A stretch of DNA of 46,120 nucleotides, taken from Chloroflexota bacterium. Lineage in GTDB: Bacteria > Chloroflexota > Limnocylindria > P2-11E. This document shows, piece after piece, positions 40,072 to 46,120 of the stretch. Position 1 is the first letter of the stretch. Every line of letters begins with the position of its first letter. The DNA is taken from the NCBI GenBank assembly GCA_005889075.1, contig VBDQ01000073.1, positions 1 to 46,120 of the forward strand, in the 5' to 3' direction. The position numbers and the translations under genes were made by a program. A model generated the notes under the pieces. It searched no databases. It was not told the DNA's origin and saw only the letters and a list, made by a program, of their open reading frames with translations.

Positions 40072-41145
40072 TCACGGGAACCCCTGGACACGACCGAGCT
40101 GCTCGACGACCTTCTTGGCGATCGAGAGATCCGTCACGTCCGCGAACTTCATGTCCTTCGTGATCTTCCCGAAGCCCTTCTCGCTGGCGATGGTCCCCTC
40201 GATGTTCGCCTGCGGGACGCCCTCGTTCTGAGGCCATGCTTTCGCTTTCACGAGTGTGTCGAACGTCGACTCGATCACATCCCGCTCCTCTTTGGTCTGC
40301 TGGACGCCGAGGTCGACGATCTTCGTGCGGTTGTTTGTGTCGTACATGGCGCGATTGGCGCGCATGAGCGCGCGAATGATGCACTCCGGTGTAGCCGGGT
40401 CGTCCTTGAGGACCTGCGACGGGACGATGTAGACCGCGTACTGATAATCCGTCAGGACCTCCCACATGTTCGCGAGGACGGTGATCTGGGCGTTCTGCTT
40501 CTGCACCGTCTTGATCTGGTCGATGTGCAGAACGGCGGTGTCGGTCTGTCCGGTCGCGAGGGCCGCGACCCGACCTGCCGTCGTCGTGGTGACGAACTGC
40601 ACGTCCTTGGCGTCGATCCCGGCCTTCTTGAGGATGATCCGGCTCATCACATCAGCGAAGCCTCCGGCTTCCTGGACCCCGATCTTCTTGCCCTTGAGGT
40701 CCGCCATCGTCTTGATCCCCGGGCCCACCGCGAACGACACGTCCACGTTCGGTGCGTACGAGTACACGATCTTGACGTCGGCGCCGTTCGCGATCGCATC
40801 GAGCACCGGCTCGCTCGACGTGCCGGCAAGGTCGATCGCGCCCGACGCGGACGCGCGTAACGATCCAACGCCGCCGTCGAACCGGATCAGCTCGACGGTG
40901 AGGTTCTCGTCCTTGAAGTAACCGAACGCGTCGGCGAGATACGGAGTCAGGTGGACGACGTTCGGCGGCGTCACCGGCACCGCGATCGTCACCTTCTTGG
41001 TCTGACAGGTGGCCTTGGCCACCGCAGACGGTATCGGGGACGCCGCCGTTGTCGCGGCCCCCCCGCCCCCGCCACCTCCCCCGCCACACGCGGTCGCGAG
41101 GATCGCGAGCGTCAGCCCGAACGAGCTAAAGGCACGCACTCCCAT
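40072..41145 (-). CDS. ABC transporter substrate-binding lipoprotein (NMT1/SsuA-like)
   Basis: A 357-residue solute-binding protein. The signal peptide ends in the lipobox LATAC with C20 as the lipidated cysteine, followed by a nine-glycine linker. The mature part is of the NMT1/THI5/SsuA type: VTIAVPVTPPNVVHLTPYLADAFGYFKDENLTVELI and MADLKGKKIGVQEAGGFADV. Known ligands of the group are alkanesulfonates, taurine, nitrate and pyrimidine precursors; the ligand here is unknown. A strong Shine-Dalgarno (AAAGGAGG) precedes the ATG by 8 nt. It follows the permease in the operon. Confidence 0.93.
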   Translation of the reverse strand: MGVRAFSSFGLTLAILATACGGGGGGGGGAATTAASPIPSAVAKATCQTKKVTIAVPVTPPNVVHLTPYLADAFGYFKDENLTVELIRFDGGVGSLRASASGAIDLAGTSSEPVLDAIANGADVKIVYSYAPNVDVSFAVGPGIKTMADLKGKKIGVQEAGGFADVMSRIILKKAGIDAKDVQFVTTTTAGRVAALATGQTDTAVLHIDQIKTVQKQNAQITVLANMWEVLTDYQYAVYIVPSQVLKDDPATPECIIRALMRANRAMYDTNNRTKIVDLGVQQTKEERDVIESTFDTLVKAKAWPQNEGVPQANIEGTIASEKGFGKITKDMKFADVTDLSIAKKVVEQLGRVQGFP

Positions 41146-41190
41146 CGCACCAGCCTCCTTTATCCATCGCTCGTTATCTCGTGCGCGTAG

Positions 41191-42009
41191 CTACTGCTCA
41201 CGACGCAGCCACGGCGCGACGCGGACCTCGAGCCACTGCACAAAGCCCATCAGGATGATGCCCATCGCCGCCACGATGATGACGGGGACGAACATCCGAT
41301 CGATGCGGAAGACGTTCTCGTATTCGACGATGAGGTACCCCATCCCCACGAGGCCGACAAAGAACTCGGCGACGATCATCCCGATGAGGCCGCGGCCGAT
41401 CCCGAGGCGTACACCCGCGAGGATGAACGGCACCGCCGACGGGATGATCAGGTCGCTCCAGAGACGGCGCTCGCTGGTGTTGAACGCTCTGGCGACCTCG
41501 AGGAGCGAGCGATCGAGGTTGCGGACCGCTTGCTGCGTGTTGATGAGGATCGGAAAGACGGCGAACAGCGCGACTGTCGCGATCCGGGGCGGGTCGCCGA
41601 GCGAGCGGAACGCCACCGCGATGAGCGGGACGAGCGCGACCGAGGGGACCGAATAAAGAGCGCTCACCCAGGGATCGAGCGCGTTGTACACGAAACGCCA
41701 GCGCCCGGATGCGATTCCGAGGACGACTCCGACGACGATCGCGATCGCGAGGCCCGCGAAGAGCTCGCGCAGGCTCTGTCCGAGTGCGTCTTGGAGCTCG
41801 CCGGTTCCGACGAGCTCGAAGAACGCGCGAAAGATCGCCGAGGGGGAGCGGATGATGAGCGGATTGAAGCGGGGCGCGACGAATTCCCATACGAGCAGCA
41901 CGAAGGCGATGGAACCGAGCCGTACTGCCCAGTCGCCCAAGCGCAGGCGTCGCACTCGACCGCGTCGGACGGCAAGAGCCGCGCCGGCCTGGGCTTCCCG
42001 GACGCTCAC
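41191..42009 (-). CDS. ABC transporter permease (SsuC/TauC-like)
   Basis: A 272-residue permease with six hydrophobic segments, from GSIAFVLLVWEFVAP to MFVPVIIVAAMGIILMGFVQWLE. The EAA loop, the contact site for the ATPase, is EVARAFNTSERRLWSDLIIPSAVPFILAGVRLGIG. The start is GTG 42009, overlapping the ATPase stop (GTGA); a longer frame to 42042 lies inside the ATPase gene. It forms the membrane channel of the importer with the neighbouring ATPase and lipoprotein. Confidence 0.93.
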   Translation of the reverse strand: MSVREAQAGAALAVRRGRVRRLRLGDWAVRLGSIAFVLLVWEFVAPRFNPLIIRSPSAIFRAFFELVGTGELQDALGQSLRELFAGLAIAIVVGVVLGIASGRWRFVYNALDPWVSALYSVPSVALVPLIAVAFRSLGDPPRIATVALFAVFPILINTQQAVRNLDRSLLEVARAFNTSERRLWSDLIIPSAVPFILAGVRLGIGRGLIGMIVAEFFVGLVGMGYLIVEYENVFRIDRMFVPVIIVAAMGIILMGFVQWLEVRVAPWLRREQ

Positions 42010-42779
42010 GCGGTGGTCCGCTCGCGCAGCAGATGCCAGCACCGGTCGCGCAATTCCAGGAAGCGCGGATGTGCGATCACGCCGGCCACGGTGCGCGGCC
42101 GAGGGATGTCGACCGTCAGTGTCTCGCGGACACGAGCCGGCCGCGCGGTGAGGACCACGATCCGGTCGCCGAGCGCGATCGCCTCCTCGATCGAGTGCGT
42201 GATGAAGACCATCGTTCGCGGGTGCTGTTGATAGATGCGCAGCAGCTCGTCCTGGAGGATCTCGCGCGTCTGGGCGTCGAGCGAGCCGAAAGGCTCGTCC
42301 ATCAGGAGGATGTCCGGCTCCATGGCGAGTGCGCGGGCGAGGCCGACTCGTTGCTGCATTCCGCCAGAGAGCTCGTGCGGGAAGGCGCGCTCGAATCCAC
42401 TGAGGCCCACGAGGTCGATGTACTTACGGGCGCGCTGGTCGACGTCCGCACGCGAAAAGCCGGCCAGTTCCAGGCCATAGGCCACGTTCTCGCGGACGCG
42501 CTTCCAGGGCATGAGCCCGAAGTGCTGGAAGACCATCGCGACGTCACGGCGCGGACGTTTGACCTCGAGACCATCGATGACGATGCGGCCTTCGTCCAGG
42601 CCGATCAGGCCGTGCATCGCTCGCAAGAGCGTCGTCTTGCCACATCCCGAAGGACCGAGCACGCAGAGCGTCTCGCGGTCATGGACCGACATCCGAAGCT
42701 CGCTAAAGACATTGAGCGCGCCGGCGTTGTACACCTTCGTCGCACGATCGACGACGACGCGTTCGGCGGCCGCCATCAC
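42006..42779 (-). CDS. ABC transporter ATP-binding protein (SsuB/TauB-like)
   Basis: A 257-residue ABC ATPase. Walker A is GPSGCGKTT (42-50), the Q-loop is VFQHFGLMPW, the signature is LSGGMQQ (from 137), Walker B is DILLMDEPFGSLD and the switch histidine is in FITHSIEEA. The sequence groups with nitrate/sulfonate/taurine importers. It begins with GTG overlapping the LacI stop (GTGA), so regulator and transporter are translated together. Confidence 0.95.
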   Translation of the reverse strand: MMAAAERVVVDRATKVYNAGALNVFSELRMSVHDRETLCVLGPSGCGKTTLLRAMHGLIGLDEGRIVIDGLEVKRPRRDVAMVFQHFGLMPWKRVRENVAYGLELAGFSRADVDQRARKYIDLVGLSGFERAFPHELSGGMQQRVGLARALAMEPDILLMDEPFGSLDAQTREILQDELLRIYQQHPRTMVFITHSIEEAIALGDRIVVLTARPARVRETLTVDIPRPRTVAGVIAHPRFLELRDRCWHLLRERTTA

Positions 42780-43819
42780 GCGCTCCTCTGCGCAACGAGA
42801 GCCGGCGCCGCGGTCGAGCCTCGCACGACCAGATGTGCGTCGAGGACAGCTCTCTTCGTTTCGACGGGCTCACCTTCGATCTGAGATATGAGCAGGCTCG
42901 CCGAGCGGACGCCCATCTCGTGCTGCGGGACATGCACGGTCGTGAGCGGCGGACCGAAGAATTCAGCGAGCGGCATGTCGTTGAACCCCACGAGCGAAAG
43001 CTGCTCGGGACACTCGAGCCCCGCCTCGCGCGCCGCCCGCAGCGCCCCCAGAGCGAGGAGGTCGTTCGCGCCGAAGATCGCCGTCGGAGGCTGCACCCCG
43101 AACAGGATCCGGCGCGCTGCGCGGTACCCGGCCTCCTGCGAAAACGCCTCGGCCACTGAGACGAGCGCGGTGTCGAGCCGAATGCCATGTCGGCGCATAG
43201 CCGACTTCGCGGCGGCGAGGCGTTGCTGACCGGTCATCGTGGTCTGCGGTCCCGCGACCAGGCCGACACGGACGTGGCCGAGCGCGACGAGATGGTCGAT
43301 CGCCTCCGTCACGCCCATCTGGTTGTCGACGACGACGGCGAGATCGTCGGCGGCGCGGCCTCCCCGGTTGACGAGGACGAATGGGAAGCGATCACGCCGC
43401 AGCTCGGCGATCGATGAATCCGCCATGAAGCTCGAGGCGATGAGGATCCCGTCGACCTGGCGCTCGCGAAGTACCCGCAGGTACGCATCCTCACGCTCGG
43501 AAGAATCCTCGGTGTTGCACAGGACGAGGTTGTAGCCGCGCGAGTGCGCCGTGTCCTCGACGCCCTTGATGATCGGCGGAAAGAGTGGGTTGTCGATGTT
43601 CGGGACCAGCATCCCGAGCGTGAATGTCCGCCGAAGGCGAAGACTCCGCGCCAGGGCGGACGGCCGGTAGCCGAGACGAGAAGCGGTCGCCAGCACGCGC
43701 TGGCGGGTCGCGGGAAGAAGCGCGAGCTCGCCACGACCGTTCAGGACGCGTGAAACCGTCGACGGGTGGACGCCGGCGGCTCTCGCGACGTCGATGATGG
43801 TGACCCGCGGCTCGGTCAC
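42776..43819 (-). CDS. LacI-family transcriptional regulator
   Basis: A 347-residue repressor. The N-terminal helix-turn-helix with hinge helix is IDVARAAGVHPSTVSRVLNG ... TRQRVLATASRLGYRPSALARSL (about 8-60). The periplasmic-binding-like sensor domain follows (GMLVPNIDNPLFPPIIKGVEDTAHSRGYNLVLC). It is the first gene of the operon encoding the ABC importer, so it probably controls that operon in response to the imported compound. The start is GTG 43819 with AAGGAG 5 nt upstream. A LacI-type operator lies between its -10 box and its start. Confidence 0.94.
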   Translation of the reverse strand: MTEPRVTIIDVARAAGVHPSTVSRVLNGRGELALLPATRQRVLATASRLGYRPSALARSLRLRRTFTLGMLVPNIDNPLFPPIIKGVEDTAHSRGYNLVLCNTEDSSEREDAYLRVLRERQVDGILIASSFMADSSIAELRRDRFPFVLVNRGGRAADDLAVVVDNQMGVTEAIDHLVALGHVRVGLVAGPQTTMTGQQRLAAAKSAMRRHGIRLDTALVSVAEAFSQEAGYRAARRILFGVQPPTAIFGANDLLALGALRAAREAGLECPEQLSLVGFNDMPLAEFFGPPLTTVHVPQHEMGVRSASLLISQIEGEPVETKRAVLDAHLVVRGSTAAPALVAQRSA

Positions 43820-43832
43820 GTGAGCTCCTTCG

Positions 43833-43846
43833 GGAAACCGATTGCG
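43833..43846. promoter_or_regulatory. LacI-type operator, likely autoregulatory
   Basis: GGAAACCGATTGCG fits the pattern nGnAAnCGnTTnCn shared by LacI-family operators, with the CG centre and the AA/TT arms symmetric. It lies at the expected transcription start of the LacI gene. Confidence 0.6.
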
Positions 43847-43850
43847 CTGA

Positions 43851-43856
43851 ACGATA
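43851..43856 (-). promoter_or_regulatory. -10 box TATCGT of the LacI operon
   Basis: On the minus strand TATCGT lies 31 nt before GTG 43819. This leaves a short leader with a Shine-Dalgarno, unlike the leaderless genes around it. Confidence 0.4.
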
Positions 43857-43868
43857 GCGACGCGTCCC

Positions 43869-43874
43869 TAGAAT
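43869..43874 (+). promoter_or_regulatory. -10 box TAGAAT of a predicted leaderless promoter
   Basis: TAGAAT, 8 nt, then GTG 43883, the start of the candidate selenoprotein gene. Confidence 0.5.
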
Positions 43875-43882
43875 CGCGAACG

Positions 43883-44461
43883 GTGGCTCGCATCAGCTAT
43901 GTCGACGAAAACCGCCTCGCTGATCCCGAGCTCCGGGCGTACCTGGACGACGCGCGCCGGTTCGGGACTCCACGCCCGGAGACACAGTCCATTCGCTCTC
44001 ACGTTCCCGCCGTCGCCAAGGCGTTCTCGCGAGCGTGGGACGCGATCTTCCGGAACGGCATCGTTGCGCACTCGCTCAAGGAGCTCTGCCGCGTCTATGT
44101 TTCGCAGACCATCGAGTGCAACTACTGAGGGTCCCAACGATCTCTCCGGGGCGGAGAGCAGGGACTCACCGAGGAGCACTACGCCGAGCTGCTGAAGTTC
44201 GAACGCTCCGATCGCTTCACCGAACGTCAGAAGGCCGCGCTCCTGTACACGAGCATGTTGGTCTGGGATCCCGAAGGCGCGGCCGAACGTGTGTGGAAGG
44301 ATCTGCGGGCGCATTTCAGCGACGCGCAGATCGTCGAGCTCGGTTCCTTCGTCGCGCTGACGTTCGGTCAGCAGCGCGTGATCAAGACGTGGGGCGTCGG
44401 CCATGGTGAGCTGTCCGCCGATCCCGGCGCGGGCCTGGCGAGCTCGAGAGTCGAGCGCTGA
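43883..44461 (+). CDS. AhpD-like (carboxymuconolactone decarboxylase family) candidate selenoprotein, CxxU
   Basis: A 192-residue AhpD-fold protein if the TGA at 44126-44128 is read as selenocysteine. The frame is open on both sides. Upstream it reads HSLKELCRVYVSQTIECNY, downstream GSQRSLRGGEQGLTEEHYAELL and ERQKAALLYTSMLVWDP, ending VALTFGQQRVIK. The TGA occupies the second cysteine of the family CxxC motif, giving C79-N-Y-U82. AhpD proteins use this pair for thiol-peroxide chemistry. A SECIS-like hairpin follows directly. The start is GTG, 8 nt after a TAGAAT box. The alternative is a nonsense mutation leaving an 81-residue fragment, but the intact downstream frame and the hairpin argue against it. 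No sel genes are in the window. Confidence 0.8.
44129..44167 (+). promoter_or_regulatory. SECIS-like hairpin directly after the in-frame TGA
   Basis: The lower stem is GGGTCCC (44129-44135) with GGGACTC (44161-44167): seven pairs, one of them G-U. There is an asymmetric internal loop (AACGAT / CA). The upper stem is CTCTCC (44142-44147) with GGAGAG (44153-44158), capped by the loop GGGGC. The loop begins 19 nt after the TGA and starts with G, as reported for bacterial SECIS elements. Confidence 0.75.
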
Positions 44462-44832
44462 TGCAGCGTATTCGCGGAAGCGCCGACGAGGTCCGCGCGC
44501 TCGCGCCTAGCGCGCTCGAAAGCTGGCGCTACATCCGCGAGAACGTGCTCGAACGCGGCATCGTAGACCAGCGGATCAAGGAGCTGTGCTTCCGGTATCT
44601 CGCGAACGACCTCGGGATCACGGATCTTGACCGGTTCGAGGGGCGCGAGCGCGCCGCGCTGGAATGGACCGACGCGATCGCGTATGACTCCGATCGCGCG
44701 ACCGACGCGCTCTGGGAGCGGCTGCATCGGCACTTCACCGAGCCAGAGCTCGTGGATCTCGGGTGCGCGATCGGATTTGAGCTGGGACAGCAGCATTGGC
44801 GCCGCTCGGTGGGCATCGCCGCACGCGACTAG
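44461..44832 (+). CDS. AhpD-like paralogue without redox cysteines
   Basis: A 123-residue protein homologous to the preceding gene: IVDQRIKELCFRYLANDL aligns with IVAHSLKELCRVYVSQTI, RERAALEWTDAIAYDSDRATDALWERLHRHFTEPELVDLG aligns with the C-terminal half. Where the partner has ECNYU this protein jumps to GITDLDRFEGRE, so the CxxC site and the following ~30 residues are deleted. It may act as a structural partner in a mixed oligomer; AhpD-family proteins form trimers and hexamers. Its ATG shares one base with the preceding TGA (TGATG). The stop CTAG is shared with the opposing gene. Confidence 0.85.
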   Translation: MQRIRGSADEVRALAPSALESWRYIRENVLERGIVDQRIKELCFRYLANDLGITDLDRFEGRERAALEWTDAIAYDSDRATDALWERLHRHFTEPELVDLGCAIGFELGQQHWRRSVGIAARD

Positions 44833-46120
44833 GAAAGGCGCTCCGCGATCTGTTCATTGGCACGGTGGTCCCACGGGACCGCGACGATGGCGGGCTCCCC
44901 AAGATCGAGCGCGCGACGAAGGGTCGGAAAGAGGTCTCGTGCGGTCGGGACGGCGAACCCGGCGATACCGAACGCTCGCGCGAGCTCCACGAAGCCGGGG
45001 TTGCCGAACTCTGTCCCGAACGTACGACCAAACAGGCGTCGCTCGTTCGCCTCAATGACCCCGAGCCGATCGTCGACGAGGACGACCGATACGACGGCCG
45101 TACCGAGCCGCTTCGCGGTCTCGAGCTCCTGGACGTTCATGAGGAAGCCGCCGTCTCCCGCGAACGCGACGACTTTTCGGTCCGGAAAGAGCAGCTTCGC
45201 GGCGATCGCTCCTGGTAGCGCGATGCCCATCGACGCGAGCCCATTCGAGATCACGACCGTGTTGGGGACAGGCGTCGCGAAGAGTCGTGCGAGCCAGATC
45301 TTGTGAGCTCCCACGTCGCTGACGACGATGTCCTCAGGCGCGAGAGCCTCGCGAAGGGCTGCGATCACCTGTTGTGGTGGAAGGGGCGCGGCGCCCTCCC
45401 GGACGACCGCGGCGACCGTCCGCTTGAGCGGTGTCGGATGGCGCTCGTCGATCCGCTCGGCAAGCTCCGACAGCGATTCGTCGAGCTCCCCGACCACCTC
45501 GACCGCGGGCTGGTAGTGGCCATCGAGCTCCGCGGCGGTGCTGTCGATGTGCACCACGCTCTTGTCCCGCTTTGGGTTCCAAAGGGATGGGGACCACTCG
45601 ACGAGGTCATAGCCGACCGCGATCACGAGGTCGGCGGACGCGAGCTGCGGGACGTTCGAGAGCTCCGCGCCCGGTCGTTGTAACCCCACGGGCGGGAGTG
45701 AGTTGGATCCGAAGGGGTCGAGCACGCCCTTGGCCATGTACGTGTGCGTCGCGAAGACGCCGCTTCGACGTACGAACCGCCGCAGGGCCTCGACCGTGGG
45801 ATGCCCAGCGGCCTGGCGCCGCGCGACGCCGTTGCCGACCAGGATCATCGGGGACTTCGCTTGCTTTATCACCTCAAGGGCGCGATGGATCGCATTCTCC
45901 GAGGCATTCGGGTACGAAGTGCGCCGCACCTCGAGTGGCTTCATGTCTACGCTCTGCCCGGCGAGGTCCTCGGGCAGCTCGATATGCGTGGCGCCGGGCT
46001 TCTCGAGCCGAGCGAGGCGAAAGGCCTTGCGGACGACCTCAGGCGTCGCGTCGGCGACGCTGATCCGCGTCGACCACTTCGTGACCGGCGACAACATCCG
46101 GACCACGTCGATGTACTGGT
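44829..46120 (-). CDS. thiamine-diphosphate enzyme, acetolactate synthase large-subunit-like (N-terminus beyond the window)
   Basis: About 430 C-terminal residues of a ThDP-dependent enzyme of the acetolactate synthase/pyruvate oxidase family. The window begins inside the first domain at QYIDVVRMLSPVTKWS, typical of IlvB. The central FAD/nucleotide-like domain contains SPMILVGNGVARR and DLVIAVGYDLVEWSP. The C-terminal ThDP domain has SNGLASMGIALPGAIAAKLL and the Mg/ThDP motif GDGGFLMNVQELETAKRLG, with VVLVDDRLGVIE following. Many IlvB-like enzymes have other substrates (oxalyl-CoA, glyoxylate, sulfoacetaldehyde), and no small subunit is adjacent, so the exact reaction is open. Confidence 0.9.
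   Translation of the reverse strand, partial: QYIDVVRMLSPVTKWSTRISVADATPEVVRKAFRLARLEKPGATHIELPEDLAGQSVDMKPLEVRRTSYPNASENAIHRALEVIKQAKSPMILVGNGVARRQAAGHPTVEALRRFVRRSGVFATHTYMAKGVLDPFGSNSLPPVGLQRPGAELSNVPQLASADLVIAVGYDLVEWSPSLWNPKRDKSVVHIDSTAAELDGHYQPAVEVVGELDESLSELAERIDERHPTPLKRTVAAVVREGAAPLPPQQVIAALREALAPEDIVVSDVGAHKIWLARLFATPVPNTVVISNGLASMGIALPGAIAAKLLFPDRKVVAFAGDGGFLMNVQELETAKRLGTAVVSVVLVDDRLGVIEANERRLFGRTFGTEFGNPGFVELARAFGIAGFAVPTARDLFPTLRRALDLGEPAIVAVPWDHRANEQIAERLS

Noticed and set aside
41040-41090. Tandem glycine-coding repeat in the substrate-binding protein as a CRISPR-like or satellite repeat
   Set aside because: It is a simple lipoprotein linker of nine glycines directly after the lipobox cysteine.
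1-46120. tRNA, rRNA, CRISPR arrays, prophage or integron features
   Set aside because: None was found on reading both strands; the repeats present are palindromic elements, not regularly spaced arrays.

Overview
The window is a very GC-rich, tightly packed stretch of a bacterial chromosome. It carries about fifty genes on both strands. I see no rRNA, tRNA, CRISPR array, transposase or phage gene. The gene content fits a high-GC lineage such as the Chloroflexota or a neighbouring soil or groundwater phylum: a TIGR03620-like luciferase-type oxidoreductase, DUF2203, DUF309 and GYD proteins, a 7Fe ferredoxin, a fused E1 alpha/beta dehydrogenase and many AhpD, amidohydrolase and Zn-alcohol-dehydrogenase genes. 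That placement is inference; the window holds no phylogenetic marker gene.

Layout. Bases 1-3778 hold a partial dienelactone hydrolase, a histone-deacetylase-fold amidohydrolase with a NifU-like partner, a flavin/F420-type oxidoreductase, DUF309 and a ferredoxin. Bases 3791-5554 hold a conserved-looking secreted protein followed, in the same frame after one stop codon, by a two-motif LAGLIDADG homing endonuclease. Bases 5745-7548 hold DUF2203, GYD and an amidohydrolase. Bases 7914-14555 are one minus-strand operon: a fused E1 alpha/beta, a second E1 beta, an E2, then lipA and lipB, so a 2-oxoacid dehydrogenase complex is made together with the enzymes that lipoylate it. Bases 14599-24592 hold mixed metabolic and membrane genes, including gamma-glutamyltransferase with a class V PLP enzyme, and fabI. 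Bases 24684-33213 hold acetyltransferases, an adenosine-deaminase-like enzyme, glycolate oxidase genes (glcF is frameshifted) and a D-aminoacylase-like protein. Bases 33210-43819 form a long minus-strand array: a LacI regulator, an NMT1/SsuA-type ABC importer, a cyclase, two Zn-dehydrogenases, a nitroreductase and a second, conventional E1 alpha/E1 beta/E2 complex. Bases 43883-46120 hold two AhpD-like genes and a partial acetolactate-synthase-like enzyme.

Most striking observations. (1) The AhpD-like gene at 43883-44461 is interrupted by an in-frame TGA exactly at the second position of its CxxC redox motif. A two-tier hairpin with a GGGGC loop follows at once and looks like a bacterial SECIS element, so this is a strong selenoprotein candidate (CxxU). 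(2) Two ~160-bp intergenic copies of one GC-rich palindromic element (26509-26671 and 38076-38234) have terminal arms that differ in sequence but still pair perfectly. (3) A second palindromic element, ~90 bp, sits in frame inside the linker of both E2 genes (10671-10758 and 34051-34143). (4) The homing endonuclease begins in the reading frame of the secreted protein just past its stop, at a 9-bp-arm inverted repeat. (5) Genes at the heads of transcription units mostly carry a TANNNT box 6-9 nt before the start codon, which predicts leaderless mRNAs, and five convergent pairs share a single CTAG as both stop codons. (6) Several genes can only begin at CTG.
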